NCBI RefSeq assembly: GCF_954871325.1
Contig: NC_088775.1
Span: 25,211,561 to 25,275,560, forward strand
Direction of reading: 5' to 3'
Length of the DNA stretch: 64,000 bases
Origin: Gordionus sp. m RMFG-2023
Taxonomy: Eukaryota; Nematomorpha; Gordioida; Chordodea; Parachordodidae
A model generated the notes under the pieces. That model was not told where the DNA came from. It was given only the letters and a program-made list of their open reading frames with translations, and did not search any database. The translations under genes and the position numbers were made by a program. This document shows, piece after piece, positions 43,141 through 56,464 of the stretch. Position 1 is the stretch's first letter; every line of letters starts with the position of its first letter.

Positions 43141-45540
43141 CGGAATTTCCAATGTAAGAGAATTAAAAAGGATTTTATTAACTTAATTTTAGTAACTTGG
43201 AACTTTTAAAGAAGATTAAGAGGGAAGATAACTTTGTTAGGATTAAATTTTCTTAAAATTGAATAATAAAGTGGAAGAAAAAGTGAAAATCAAAATGAGG
43301 GATTATGATAGAATATCTGAAAAGAGGGGAAAAAATAAAAGGTTTTTCATTCATTATTTGGATCTTTATTTTGAACTTCTATAATAATTTTAAATTGAGA
43401 ATTTATATAAAGGGTTACGAAGGATACAGATATCGGGTGAATTTATATATATTATAGGAATATTTTATAGAAATTATGGGGAAAATAATTATATATTAAA
43501 GAAGAGTTAGATATTATAAAATATTGAAATGAAATTAAAGTAAAGTAAAACCAGGATTTAAAGGTTTATGAATGTTATGTATTGGGATGGTTAGTTAAAA
43601 AAACTTTTTGGGGGTAATTATTAATTATTTGTAAGAAGAAATAAGGATATATTGAAGAATCTAGAATTACGGCCAGGCAAGAGGATCATAAAGACCAATA
43701 ACGAATTACGAAAAATTGAATATATTCGTATTCCTATTCGATTCGGAATTTGGTGAATATAAATATAAGTATATTCGTAAGAGTCAAAATATGATATTTA
43801 ATTTGATTTATGAGAATTCGACAGAATAGAATAATTGAATTGAGCGTTGGATAATCAAAATACGGCCAATAATTCCAAGAAGTATTCAATTCGGAGGATT
43901 CAAATTGAATAAGAAAATAAAGCATTAAATGACTAATACGAAGGGCGATTAATGAAATTATTCAAATTGGAAAGGGGAGGAAAGAAAGAAGGAGAGAGAG
44001 ATAGAAGGTAAAACAAAAGGAAAGAAAAGGAGAAAAGAGGAGAAGGAGTAAAAAGAAACAATGAAAAGAGAATAGGGGGAAGAAAGAAAGGAAAGATTTT
44101 TAGGAATTAATTAGGGACAACATATAAAGACTGAGTTCACTAAAGATAATAGAAGTCGAGAAGCAAATGGCAAAGACTTAGTTATATTTTATATTTAAAT
44201 TCTCCTTTTTCTACATCTTAATTAATTAGTTACTATTATTTAAAATTTAAAATTATATTTTCTCTATTAAATTTTTACAATCATTCTCAGAATCGGAGAA
44301 TAGGAAATTTTAGTTAATTTCATCTTTTTTTAAACATATTTGTAAAACGGAAAGATATATAATATTATAATAATTCTATACACCACACAAACAAGACATA
44401 CCATATTGCTAGACACGCAAACAAATTCATAATATAATATTATAATAATTCTAGACACACACAAACAAGACATACCATATTGTTAGACACGCAGAAAAAT
44501 TCATAATATTGTGTAATAGATTTACACTTATAAAATATATTATTTGTAATATAAACAAATTTATTTATTGTAACAATAAGCACAATAAAACAAATCCTAA
44601 AGGCGACCGATCATTATTTACGTATACCGCGTGATATAACAGGAATTAAAGGAGGATTGAGAGTAGATTAGTGAAAGACAGGTCTGGGCGTGAAAAGAAG
44701 AAAGAAAACTTTAAGGTACGAAAAGATTGGAATGAAGTGAAAAAGGTTACAACAGAGACGAAAACGATAAAGAATAAGATAAGAGGAAGAATGAATAATT
44801 ATAGTAGAAATATGATGAATAACAAAATCATAGCATTGGTGTATGTATGAGTACATCAGATGCGGAGAATATTGCAAAAATAATAACCTGTAAACTAATT
44901 ATCACAATAGGATCTGGGTTGTAGGGAATTCGATACTGAGAGGGTAGAAAGAATGAAACATGAAAGCTATGAAAGGCATTACTCGTAAAGAAGACAAGTC
45001 AAAGAACGGGGACAGAGCGAATTAAAGAAGGGAGATGTCATATATGACAATATACGAGGCGATAAATAGAAAGAAAAGAGTGATGGAAATTGGGAAAATT
45101 ACAGACATACATTCTTATGATTATTAGCATTAATTTTTATTATTATTTTTAGTTAATATCAATATTATTTTATATACTTGAAGATTGGATACAATAAAAC
45201 GGGTATAAACATATAAGTTTATATTCAATTAATAATTTAAGTTATTTTTCTTAAAATTTATGAAGGGAGTACCATTATAATTAAAAAGGTTTAATTAATA
45301 AGGCAAATTTTTTTAAGGGAGTTGATAGGTTTCTGAGGGGAGTTTCAGTAAATATCCTGTTATTTTTTACAAAAGAAAAAATTTTTGATAAGATAAATGC
45401 ATATGATAATACGATATCAGCTATTTTGAAAATGGCTGCCAAAACATTTTTATAACATTATACAATTGTGCGTTGAGCAGTCGTATTAATATAAGTCTAT
45501 GGATTATCCAATTTATAAATACCTAATTAGTATGCTTTAT
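43141..45540. other. Purine-rich tract with a two-copy repeat, no gene seen
   Basis: Strongly A/G-biased on the + strand, especially 43920-44110 and 44640-45060. At 44350-44520 a ~90-nt unit containing CAAACAAGACATACCATATT is tandemly duplicated. The strand bias and an AAGAAGGGAGA tract before TGTCATATATGACA at 45036 recall the interior of a retroelement, but no LTR pair or protein domain was found. Confidence 0.45.
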
Positions 45541-45599
45541 TGGTTAATTGACTGGTTGTGAGAATTCCAGACCCGTGGTTTGGGTCTAAAAATCCCCTA

Positions 45600-45815
45600 A
45601 ACCAAAAAGCCAGATTGATTTTTTAAAACAGCTCGATTAAGATTATAACCAAAATAATATTGTGCAAACCTGGTAATTTTGCTTATAGATGTAGAAAGGA
45701 TTGGGCTTCTATTTGTCAAATCTTGAGATTTTACAATATTATTTGGCTAGAATCTTAATCCGGCCGTATTTAAAAATTGATCCAAATCGGTTTTTGACAA
45801 CATTAACTAAGACCA
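45600..45815. mobile_element. Relic of the 9365-type hAT MITE
   Basis: The middle (AATATTGTGCAAACCTGG..ATTTTGCTTATAGATG..) aligns with the middle of the MITEs at 9365 and 63765. The right end ATCGGTTTTTGACAACATTA is a degraded hAT end. Confidence 0.6.
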
Positions 45816-45832
45816 TAGACTTGGGGTTTAGA

Positions 45833-46290
45833 TTAGTGTTGTTAAACGGCTAAGCTAATCAGCCGGTTTAGCCCTAAACTCAGCCAGTTTTTAAGCCGAA
45901 AATTCGCTTAGGCTCAAACCATTGCTCAAGACGATCGCTCAAGCCCAGTCGGCTAACTCAAGTAGGCTCAACCTGGCTCAGAATTTGACTCTAGCCAATT
46001 TTTGAGCCGAAATTTATTTATTTGCGATTAGTGTTGTTAATTGGGTTGTAAAATGGCTGAGCCAAGCCGGCTTAGCTTTAAACTCATCTAGTTTTTGAGT
46101 GAAAATTGACTCAGGCAACAAGCCAGCTTTTTGAGCCATATTAGTCGGCTAGCTCGAGTCGGCTCAAGCCGATCTTTGAGCCGTAATTTTATTTGCGATT
46201 AGTGTTGTTAATGGCTGAGCCAAGTCTACTTAGTCCTAAACTCAGATTTTTTTGAGTGGAAAATTGACTCCGGCTTTTGTTAGCTTTATT
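45833..46290 (+). repeat. Three ~180-nt units each starting with a hAT-like end
   Basis: GATTAGTGTTGTTAA occurs near 45833, 46024 and 46195. Each copy is followed by GGCTGAGCC/GGCTAAGC and Ser-anticodon-free AGCC/GGCT-rich DNA (CTAAACTCAG, TTTTTGAG, GACTC). It looks like tandem amplification of a hAT terminal region without an opposite end. Confidence 0.6.
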
Positions 46291-46299
46291 ATTTAAATA

Positions 46300-46955
46300 T
46301 ATTATCATATATTTCGTTTATTTTGGCCATATAATAATTTAATTAAATATTTCAAGTAAAAATAATGTGAAGATAACTATAGTGACTATTTTTTATTTTT
46401 TTTAATTGGTTATCAAATTAAGTAAATTATAAGTAAAAATGGAAAAGATTTAACCAAGAATTTTAAAAAAAAATTAAACAATTTTTTAAATTGTGACTTT
46501 TCCAGTATTGAGTGTTATTTCCTTTCTATCACATTTTTATAAACAATAAAATAATATAAAAATTTTTTAGACATTAATTGAAAATATAAAGTAAATAAGA
46601 CGAAGTAGCATTAAAGAAAAATTAATCTCTGATGTTTTTGTGTTTTTAGTATTTTCTTAAAATGTATAAATTATTTTAAAAACGAAAATATTATTCATAA
46701 AATTATTCATAAAATTATCCAAAACAAAGTACCAAACTGAAGTGGAATTTAAATATATTTATACTTGTAGTTGAAAATAAGCACGTGAGCTACCTAAGAG
46801 TTCTGGAGGCTACTTATGTGGCTCAACGAGAGGATTTTCCAATAGGATAAAAAAAAATATTATAAAGTAAAATCTTTGTTGATAATGAAGATAGGAATAT
46901 AAATAATCAACTATAACAATTGAAAGATGGTGATTAGTTAAACCTAAAACAACAT
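46300..46955. other. AT-rich spacer, nothing recognised
   Basis: No ORF or repeat ends. Confidence 0.5.
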
Positions 46956-46959
46956 TAAA

Positions 46960-47660
46960 AAAGAGCTGATACAATTATTACTTATCTAGGGTACATCTTC
47001 ACTGACATTTCATTATTTCCATTAAAAAAATTCAAAAAACTTTAAAAATAACGATTATGACAATTATCACTTATCTAGGGTACTTATTCACTGAAGTTTT
47101 ATTTAAACATTTTAGCAATACTTAATTTAACCCATCTACTTCAAAAATTTAAAAAACTTTAAAAATAACGATTATGACAATTGTCACTTATCTATGGTAC
47201 ATCTTCACTGAAATTTTAATTTAGCATGTTTACAATCTATATTATTACCCACTTGCGTCAAAAAAATCAAAAACTTAAATAACGTTTATGATAATTGTCA
47301 CTTCTCTATGGTACATCATCACTAATTTTTTAATTTAACATGTTATCAATACTTATTTTTGCCCATTTGCATCAAAAACTTTAAAAATAACGATTATGAC
47401 AATTGTCACTTTTATATGGTACATCTTAATTGAAATTTTATTTAACATGTTAAAAATACATATTATTGCCCATTAGCGTCAAAAAAATCTAATGTTTAAA
47501 AATACCGATTAATATATTTGTCATTTTTCCAAGGAACATCTTCATTTAAATTTATAATTTAAAATTATTACAATATAAATATTATTTATACAATTTTTTG
47601 TCAAAAAATTTCAAAAATATTGAAGAATAACGAATATGACAATTGTCACATTAAAATGTT
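46960..47660 (+). repeat. ~115-nt satellite, six to seven units
   Basis: Unit contains AACGATTATGACAATTGTCA, CTTATCTA(G/T)GGTACATCTTC, ACTGAAATTTTA and GCCCATTTGCGTCAAAAA. Copies diverge towards the right. It directly precedes the LINE at 47820. Confidence 0.85.
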
Positions 47661-47819
47661 ATCCTTCAAAAGATCATATAAAATAAAATAAAACAGTTTA
47701 AAATAAATATTTTTTAAAAAAAAACTATTTAGAAAAACCACCTCTTTTAATATACTTAAAAAAATAAATTTTATTTTTTTAATTAATTGTCAAATACCAC
47801 CAAACCATTGTTATTACTT

Positions 47820-50800
47820 ATCTAATAGATTGTTATACAGTCATATATCTTCAACTGCATTCCATAACTGGTTAATATAATTATGCCTATAGTTTATGCG
47901 CTGCCATTCTCATGCCTCCTAAAGCTGCTTTTATTATGATTTACTCTGCCTACATCTTACTCACCTTCAATATATATCCTGCATATTATCATTCTAAATT
48001 CTTAATATATGTCAAATCTTATCTCTTATTTGGAATTCTCCTATGTATTAATAAGATGGTTAACATATAAAAATTTTAAACATGATATGTGTCCCATATG
48101 CAATAAATTTTCAAACATAACCAAAGTAAGGATGTTTCTAATTCATGGTCCTCCATCGATTTCAAACACAGACATTTACTCAACTGCATTCCATAATAGT
48201 TCAACATAATTATGCCTACAGATATGCATTATCATTCTTATATGGTTTTTAAAATTTTTTGTTTATTAAAAAAAAATATGATAATGATTTATTAATCCTA
48301 ATGTCTATGATACTCTTAAAACAACTAGACCCTGATCACTCTACTATTTCACAGTTTCCCATTGCAATATTTAATATGATTTACCCTATCCTCATCTTAC
48401 TTTATTTATATAAATATATGTCTACCTTTAACACCTTTCCTACATCACACACCTTGCATAAGTTATCATTCCAATCTTTTAAACATATGTCAAATTTTAT
48501 CTATCATTTTAATCACCCTGAATTCTATGTATTAATTAGAGTGTTTGCAAATAAAATTAAAATGCATGAAAGATGCCCCTTATGCAATAAATCTACAAAT
48601 ATTACCAAAGCTAGAAAGTTTCAAATCTATGGTCCCCCATCCTCCAGATGTCGAGGTTCAGGTCTACCAAGTATAACACACACAGATTCTCCTCCATTCA
48701 GTCTATTAAATCTAGCCAGCCCCTCTCCTATTGGTGCTACTGATTTGTCTCCCAGTCAAGAAACTCCCAACCAGTGTTGTTAAACGCTACTTTTAAAAAT
48801 AGCGCGCTATCGCTATCGTTTTCAAATAAGTAGCGCGCTATTAGCTACTTTTTATGCTATTTTGATGTTTTTTAAAATTCTTTTTACATAACTTTATTTC
48901 CACAAATAAAATATTGGTATAAAAACATGACTATAATTTGTTACACACATATATATATATATATAATTTATTTAATATTGCACTTTATAATAATAACATT
49001 TTGTACTGTCATCCCCAAGTCTAGAGCAACGATCAGAAAGTATAAGCTTGCCATACTAAATAATCGTTCAGCACTAGCATTTGAGGGCAACGCAGATTAA
49101 ATTTAATAAACACACTTTTTATATGAAAAAAATCATCGAAGATACTTAAATGAGTATTTTTAGATTTAAAAAAATAATCTAGAGGTTCAATAATATTACT
49201 ATTATTTATTTTAAAAAAAATCGTCTATGGAAGGCCGAGGTTTCGATCTTGCTATAGTATTAGTATCGTGGTTAGGCATGGCATTTTTTAATGTTACCAT
49301 CAGCCTATCAAGTTGCCATTTAGATTCAGTCAAATTAATGTATAGCCAATATAACTTGAAACTAGGATGACGATAGCAGCTATTACATTATCATCATCAT
49401 ACAGATCTGGAAATCTAATTTATATAAAGTGATTGTATTAATTATAAAATAAGAAAAATACCTATTTAATCTTCAAAATTTAAATTTATCTGAGATTTAG
49501 ATTCATTTATAAAATAGCATTAAATTATGTTAAATAAAGATTTTAAAAATATAATTATTATACACAAGGTAATTAATAATATATTAATTTTTAATTTTGT
49601 ATTAATATTATATATTAATATTATAGATTGAATTGTAAATTAAGCCAATTTAAATTATGGCTAATCAAGCAATAAATCATTCATTTTATATAATTGTATA
49701 ATAGAAAATAAAAATAAAGTTTTGACCTTTTCTTAATGCCTTTTAGCACAGACTCTACCAGTGGTTGGCAAAATTTTCTTGCATCGAAACCGCTATCCAG
49801 TAGTAATTTTTTCTTCAAGATTAAAGTATTTTTTGAATTTTGGGAAAGGATAATATATATTTTTCTCATTTTCCAAAGAAACTTCACTATCTTCAACAAT
49901 CTCACACATTTTTAATAACTAGATTTATAATGCTAACCTGATTTATAATGTATATTTTTAAATATAAATTTCAAAATTAAATAAAATAAAAGGATTATAA
50001 TTTTTGATTTAATAAAAAATATATTTTAATAATTTTTAGTTCTAAATTAGTAGCGAGCTACCGCTAGGGCTATTTTCTAAAAAAAGTAGCCAGCTAAAGC
50101 TACCGCTACTGAAAAAAGTAGCGCGCTATTTTAACAACACTGCTCCCAACATACAATCATGGGCCAATGATTTTTTATCTCTACCTAACTTTCCTACCAT
50201 ATCCCGCATACCACGAGGTGCTCGCAACTCTTTTGCAGACTCCTTCAACAAGTTAATCCTATTTACTGTAAACAATCCGGGAAACCTATCCAATTGGAAA
50301 AACTTACTCAGTTTTACCAATTTCATCCTTAAAATCCCTGATAATAAAAATATTCTATTATCCAAACATATTAAATCATCAATATCCCTGTTCAACCCGG
50401 ATTCCAAACAAACCCCTACACCCCGTACCCATCCATCCAATTCACCCTCCATTGCCCATAGGGCTAAAATAGTTTTAAACAAAATAAACAGCCTTAATAT
50501 AAACTCAGTCCTCCTGGCTATGACCTCTGAAGACTCCTTAGCTCCTAACATGAGTCTACCTTAGAAGCTTTGCTTCTAAAACACCCTATAAGTGATTCAG
50601 AATTTGCCTTCTGAAGCCAAATTGATCATATAGCTCCCGAAATCATCATTGATGAGACTATCAAAGCTGTTAGATCTTTTAAAAGAGACTCTTCCGGAGG
50701 TCTTGATGGAATTCGCGCTATTATCAAGCAAGACATTTTAAAACCCAACATTTCGTGTAGAGCCCTCTTACAGAATCTTACCAGGTTACTAAATATAATT

Positions 50801-52660
50801 CTTAATGGACCCCTTCCATCACCTATCATATCTATTCTCTTTGGTGCCCGCCTTATAGCCCTCAAAAAAAGGATGGAGGTATTCGCCCAATTGCTGTTGG
50901 GTCTTTCTTCCGAAGGACCGCCTCTAATATTGCTTCACGAATAAAAGAATCCCTTTCTTCATTCTTGTCGCCACTTCAACTTAGGTTTGGTGTTCCTAGA
51001 GGCTCTGAAATTCCCGCTCACCTTGCTTGTTTAACTATAGCTAACTGTATTATACCTGATGACGTTGTCCTAAAACTGGATTTCAACAATGCATTTAATC
51101 CAATAAAACGCCAACACTTCGTTCCTCTATTTTGCAACCAATACCCCGAATATTCTACTTACATCCTCCACAGCTATTCGAACCATTTTTTTTTAAAATT
51201 CAATAATAATATAATCGTATCTCAAGAGGGAATTCAGCAAGGTGACCTCTTAGGCCCAGCCCTCTTTTGCATCGGGATCCACAAGATAATCCAGGAAATT
51301 CAAGCTAAATCTAACCTTATCTTAAATTCCTGGTGACGGCATTCTCTCGGGCAACCTCTCCTCAATTATGTCCATTCCCCCCATCATTGAGAATCTCTTT
51401 CATATAACAGGACTATCTCTTAACCTCCCCAAATGTGAGATTTGTTTCCTAAATCCCACTTCTATCCCTTCAAACATGGCATATCACGTCATCAACATAG
51501 ACGAGATGACTCACCTTGGATCACCCATAGGAGGTGGAAAAGCCATCGAGACATTTTTAAACAAATCCCTTAACAATTTATCCAAATTAAATACATTATT
51601 TAATTACCTCCCAGCCCATCAATCTTTTTTTTAATAAAAAATTATTTCAACGTACCTAAAATCCTTTACGCCCTGAGATACTCTCCGATCTTTAAATGCC
51701 GTGACTTGCTTGTTTCTCATGAAACCCAAATTAAGGGTCTCCTTGAAAACATTAAACCTTAAATTTTCCAATTCATCTTGGCTTCAGGCCACCCTTCTCC
51801 CAGGAGGTCTGATGGTATTGGTATCCGATCCCCGATACAACTTTCCCTCTCAGCCTTTATCTCATAGACACTGACCTCTCACAGGCCTTCACCTTCTGGG
51901 ACAGCAATTGCTCACCCACCCTTTGTCGTCCGGCTTCCAGCATTCAGAAAGACTGGGATGCTCCTCTGATCGCCCGTTCCGTTGAATACCTTATTTCGAA
52001 CAGGCCCTTTGAGGACAATCCCAATAATTTAGTACTATATGCAAGCTCAGGTTAAGAATAGCTCGAAGCCATCCCCAGTTCTAATCTTGACTTCCTCTTG
52101 ACTGGAGAACAGCTACGCATTTCCATAGCCCTACGCCTTGACTGTAACGACGTGATTCCCTCCATTCGCATCGACTGTGGCCATTCTATCGAATCGAAAG
52201 CTCACCATCCGTTGCACCGAGGGTTCTCCCATAGACGACAACCGCGTCATAAATCTATTAACAACATCCTCCTAGCTGCTCTTAAAAAAGTTAATATTCC
52301 ACCCACCCTTGAACCAGTGGGCCTCTCAAATGAAAGGCATATCTCTCATTCCCTGGACTTATGGCCTCCCCCTAGCTTGGGACTATACCTGTGTCCTGCC
52401 AAGTCCAACCTCTCATTTTCTGACATCGAAAAGGCCGAAATCCTAAAAAACAAATAAGCTTGCCTCACTAATCCGTGTTTATCTCAATCGTTACCAATAC
52501 CCTAGGCATGTTCGAAAGTGATGCTCTCAATTTCATCAAAACTATAGGGGAAAAAAATGAGGCAGATCTCAGGGGATCCCAATGAAGGATTTTACCTTCG
52601 CTAGCAGATTTCCCTGGAAATCTGCCGGTCCAATTTTTTAAGCATTTACTCTTCTCTAGG
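47820..52660 (+). mobile_element. Second LINE family, + copy, split by a hAT (decayed)
   Basis: Non-LTR element without a recognised endonuclease. The N-terminal part (48259-48763) has a CPLCNKSTNITKAR finger-like motif, present in a second diverged copy at 48080-48130 (CPICNKFSNITKVR) in a tandem-duplicated ~350-nt segment. After the hAT insertion come a pre-RT region (RSFKRDSSGGLDGIRA near 50670; KDGGIRPIAVGSFFRR near 50870) and RT (RFGVPRGSEIPAHLA, LKLDFNNAFNPIKRQH, SQEGIQQGDLLGPALFC at 50965-51336). The thumb part is near 51368 (GLSLNLPKCEICF) and a conserved C-terminal module at 52098-52457 (TGEQLRISIALRLDC ... HPLHRGFSHRRQPRHKSINN). Several stops and frame changes. A second copy is at 60480-62900. 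Confidence 0.8.
48772..50142 (-). mobile_element. hAT transposon, 1.37 kb, inserted in the LINE, 8-bp TSD
   Basis: Starts CAGTGTTGTTAAACGC and ends TTTTAACAACACTG, with AGTAGCGCGCTA blocks repeated inside both ends. Perfect 8-bp duplication CTCCCAAC at 48764-48771 and 50143-50150, and LINE coding sequence resumes on both sides. On the minus strand the C-terminal hAT end is visible near 49100-49010 (LPSNASAERLFSMASLYF), and a weak ORF at 49905-49681 may be another transposase piece. Internally deleted and decayed. Confidence 0.93.
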
Positions 52661-53229
52661 GTGATTTGTACCCTTTTTTAAAAAATTTTATTATTATTTT
52701 TTTATCTCATTTCTCTTTTATACATACATATTTTTTAATTTATTTTTAATATATTATTAGTTTTTTTATATATATAATTATAGTTCGTAAATGAAAAATT
52801 TGTGAAATTTGTTATTTAAATAAAGTATCTTACCCTTTAAAAAAAAATAAATATTTTTTACAAAAATGGTAAAAAAAAACTATAAAAGATCACAATCCTC
52901 AAAAATGATTTATTTACAAACAAGATTTAAAATTCTTATCAAATTAAAATATGTTCAAAAATCTTTTTGAACTTCAAAAAATAATTTTTGCTTAAAATTT
53001 TGGGTGTGAAAATCACTAATAAATTGTAACATAAATAATATTACAATATCAGCATATCATTTTTTTTATTAAAAAAACATCAAATAAATAAATTCATTTT
53101 CTGTTTAAAAAAAAATTTAAAAAACAAAAAAATAAAAATATTATTAAAAAATATAAATGAGGGAACTTTGCATGGTACACTAATTCTAGATTTTTTATAC
53201 TCTTTTAAAATATTTAAATAATTAAATTT
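52661..53229. other. AT-rich spacer, nothing recognised
   Basis: Follows the LINE 3' end; A/T runs only. Confidence 0.5.
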
Positions 53230-53350
53230 AGATAACAAATAGACTCGAAACAACTCCTGAGCCGGCTTGAAACTAAACCAATTTTTCGGCTCAGACTACT
53301 AGTTTAGATACGAGGTCTATACCCGTAATTTAGACCCAGAGCAAAACCCC
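53230..53350. mobile_element. hAT terminal scrap
   Basis: GAGCCGGCTTGAAACTAAAC and AATTTTTCGGCTCAGA resemble the AGCC/GGCT-rich ends seen at 45833-46290. Confidence 0.45.
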
Positions 53351-53519
53351 ATTTATTTTTAGTTGTAATCTAAAAGCTAATCAAAAGATATCAATTAGTA
53401 GAAAAGCGTTCCCTCTCGATGGGCTAATCTAAGGCTTGAGGAGTGAGGCATATTTTTATCAACACAAAATAATAATATGGGTATCAAATAAAAGATGTTT
53501 TAATTTGCCATATATTATA

Positions 53520-53730
53520 GTCATGTAGAGCTATTATATTTATAGCCCAGGATAATGACTTTCAGGGTGGAGTGAGCCACCCCGCTCAATTTTGTAATAG
53601 TATTTCCGGCAAGAGGAAAAGTTCTTTTCTAAGTCAGTCAAGTTGTTTTTTGACATAGAAAGTCTTTCGCCATCTTAGCTAAATGAGGAAATCGATCTGC
53701 ATTCCCTCTCCACTAATCTAGCAAGTTTGT
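53520..53730 (-). pseudogene. hAT transposase C-terminal relic (BED-hAT type)
   Basis: The minus strand reads DRFPHLAKMAKDFLCQKTT, then FPLAGNTITKLSGVAHSTLK after two stops. This fits the BED-hAT ending (FP.LA.MA.D.L...S...ER.FSLAGNT.T..R..L). Element ends not identified; a CAGTGCCACTAAGGGG block near 54229 could be one. Distinct from the other hAT copies here. Confidence 0.65.
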
Positions 53731-53739
53731 TTTCTATGG

Positions 53740-54826
53740 CACTACTGGCTCAAGATGATAGGTCATTATTTGATTGTTACTATCATCATTTAATGATACT
53801 TTTCTAAAGAGATAAATTTAGAATAAATAAAAATTATCGAATATATAATTTATATTAATTCTATAAAAATGTATTATATTACAAATGTACTTTCTTTTCA
53901 ATCCCTGCAATAATGAAATAGTTTTAGAAGGATTGTCATTATAAATGAATAAGTACTCATCAAATGGCTCCATGATGATGGCGAAAAATTTCTAATGAGA
54001 AAATGTGACAAAATAAAATAAATAACATACTTTGAGACGTATTATAACTATACAAAGTCGAACAATATATGCATTTTTTTCTAGACTTTTTCGTCGTGTA
54101 CGAAGCTACATTCACATTATTAAATAATAAGACAAAGACAAACCTCCTTTTGATTTTCTGAATTGGACAATGTCACTTTATGGTAAAATATTAAGGGTAA
54201 AAAATAAATTAATATTTAGTAGCAGTGCCACTAAGGGGAGGGGAGGAGGGTATTTTTTAAGAACGATTTTATTCTAAAAATAATTTTTTAGGCAAAATAA
54301 TATATATACTTTTAATAAAACTACCTTTTTTTATTTTGTTGATTTATTAATTATTATTTTTAGTTATTTATTTATAAATGAAAAAATTTTAAAAAAAAAT
54401 TTTTCATTTAATTAAACATTCAGTTCCGCTAGGCCTCTCCCCTCTGTAAAATATTATTTTATTAGTAATAATTTTTGTTATTATTAGTAATAATTTTTGT
54501 TATGTTTCTAAACTATTTTTTCCCCTTCTCAACTCATTTTCTTCCATTATTTTCAATAAGTAAGGTAAGAAAGATTATTACTTATTGTTGCCTCCTAGAT
54601 GCCAAACGATTTATAATTTTTATATATTTTATTTCATATGGTGTATAATATTTTGATTTCCTTAAAAATTTACTTTTTAATTAACTTGAATATTTCTAAA
54701 ACAAATTTTCGGATTCGGATCTTTGAAAAATAAAATTCTAAGTATATAACCCTTTCTTTCTTTCCTTTCTAACTAGCCTTGAGAAAAAAATGGCAAAAGG
54801 TTAGGACTAGATAGACATCATAATGG
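53740..54826. other. AT-rich spacer, no gene
   Basis: A G-rich block near 54233-54250 is the only notable feature. Confidence 0.5.
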
Positions 54827-55179
54827 GTTATAATCAGTAGCTTAGACAGGATTTATCCATGGGGGGGGGGGGGGGGTTAAAAAAATTTTGGGGGGCTTCG
54901 CCCCCAACCCTTATTTTAAAATTTAAGCAATATTATGTGATTTATTAGTGTCTAACCACTATAGTAGCCAGCATAAATACAATAAATATTAGTAGCAGAA
55001 TTTTGGCCAAATGTATGATTAATAAGCGACTGAAAGCATTATTCTAAAAATTTTATCAATGTTTAGTCAATTATAAAGTAATTCATCCAGTATAGAAAGA
55101 AAAAAAATAATTATTTTAATTAAATTTAAGAGAATTTCATTATAAATTTTATTTAGTATTAAAATACTTTAGTATAAAT

Positions 55180-55499
55180 TAGTGATCTGCATAGGACCTA
55201 ATTTCTCAAGCCCGGCCTGCCCGAAAATTTTTTTAAAAGATTTTGCCGGCTCGGCCCGAACCCGAAATTTTTTTTAAAAAAAATTACCAGCCCGGCCGGA
55301 CCCGAATTTATTTAAATATAGAAATTAATTTTTTAATTGCTCAAAATAAAAGATATATGTTATATGACGTTTAGTTTCTATAAATAAAATCAAATATTTT
55401 TATTTAGCATAAAAAATACAACATAAAATTTATAAATTTAAGATATATTTGAAAAATTTCGGGCCGGGTGGAGTCGTGCCCTACTTTTGCAGATCTCTA
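55180..55499. mobile_element. hAT MITE, 320 bp, GGCCCGG-rich, 8-bp TSD
   Basis: Starts TAGTGATCTGCATAGG and ends TTTTGCAGATCTCTA, with perfect 8-bp duplications GTATAAAT (55172-55179, 55500-55507). The interior has CAGCCCGGCC and GGGCCGGG blocks. A scrap of the same family is at 32174. Inserted inside the hAT 54835-60339. Confidence 0.92.
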
Positions 55500-56464
55500 G
55501 TATAAATAACATCTCTTTATTTAACTATGCATTTATTTTAATGATAATATACAATAAAATAAATTTCAAAATCTAGAAATATTTTACAGATTATTATATT
55601 AAAAATTTATTGTAAATAACTATATTTAAAAAAAATATAATTCAATAAAATATAAGTAATTCTTGTACGATATTTAAAAAAAATAATTTAACAATTATAA
55701 TTAATACAAATGAATCAAAATGAAATATAAATAATTCTTATTGTAAATGCAATACTTTTATTAAAAATAGTATAATATAAAAAATATATAAATATTATGA
55801 CTAATTCATTATAATTAAGTTTTGCATATAAAATTTTATGACTAAGAACATTTTATAATCATATAGCAATTTTATGATTTGAATTGATAAAGAGAGGTCT
55901 ACTTTTCTCTGAGATTTGGCTAATTCATCTAGAATCAGATTTTTATCTAGAATAATCTCCTTATAAATATTAATAGGGCTAATCCATTTAAACAGTTTTC
56001 ACTGGTGCTATTTCTTAAATAAGTTTTTAATCTTTTCAAAGTTGAAAAAGACCTTTCATTAGTGCAAGTAGGGGAGACTGGGGTTAGGTGAACCGATTTT
56101 TACAAAATTGTTTATAGCTCCTGGGTTTTTTTAGATAATATAAAAAGCAATATATGATTGGATACCTAAAACTATACTCTATAAAGGTGCCTTATAAAAA
56201 AATTCTAGAATATAATCATTTTTTTTAAATTTTATTTTTTGTAAAAGTCGTAAATTTGCCCAACAAGCCCCAATAGCGGGGTGAGGCAAACCACTTCAAG
56301 GGGCTTCCTAAACCAATGGTTTTTTTAGGCCATAATAAATTGAAATGTATTTTTATTTATTAATAATGATACATATACTATAATTTTATTCTTTTATTGT
56401 TAAAAATATCATAATACATATAAATCTGAAGCTAATTATATATAAAAATTGAAACTTAATTTTG

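Noticed and set aside
43920-44110. Long purine tract as a coding region
   Set aside because: No frame stays open with protein-like composition; low-complexity A/G sequence.
45036-45480. A 3' LTR starting TGTCATATATGACA after a purine tract
   Set aside because: No second copy of this sequence exists in the window, so an LTR pair cannot be shown.
48009-48209. Separate small host gene with a Cys motif
   Set aside because: It is a diverged duplicate of the LINE N-terminal segment at 48440-48640.
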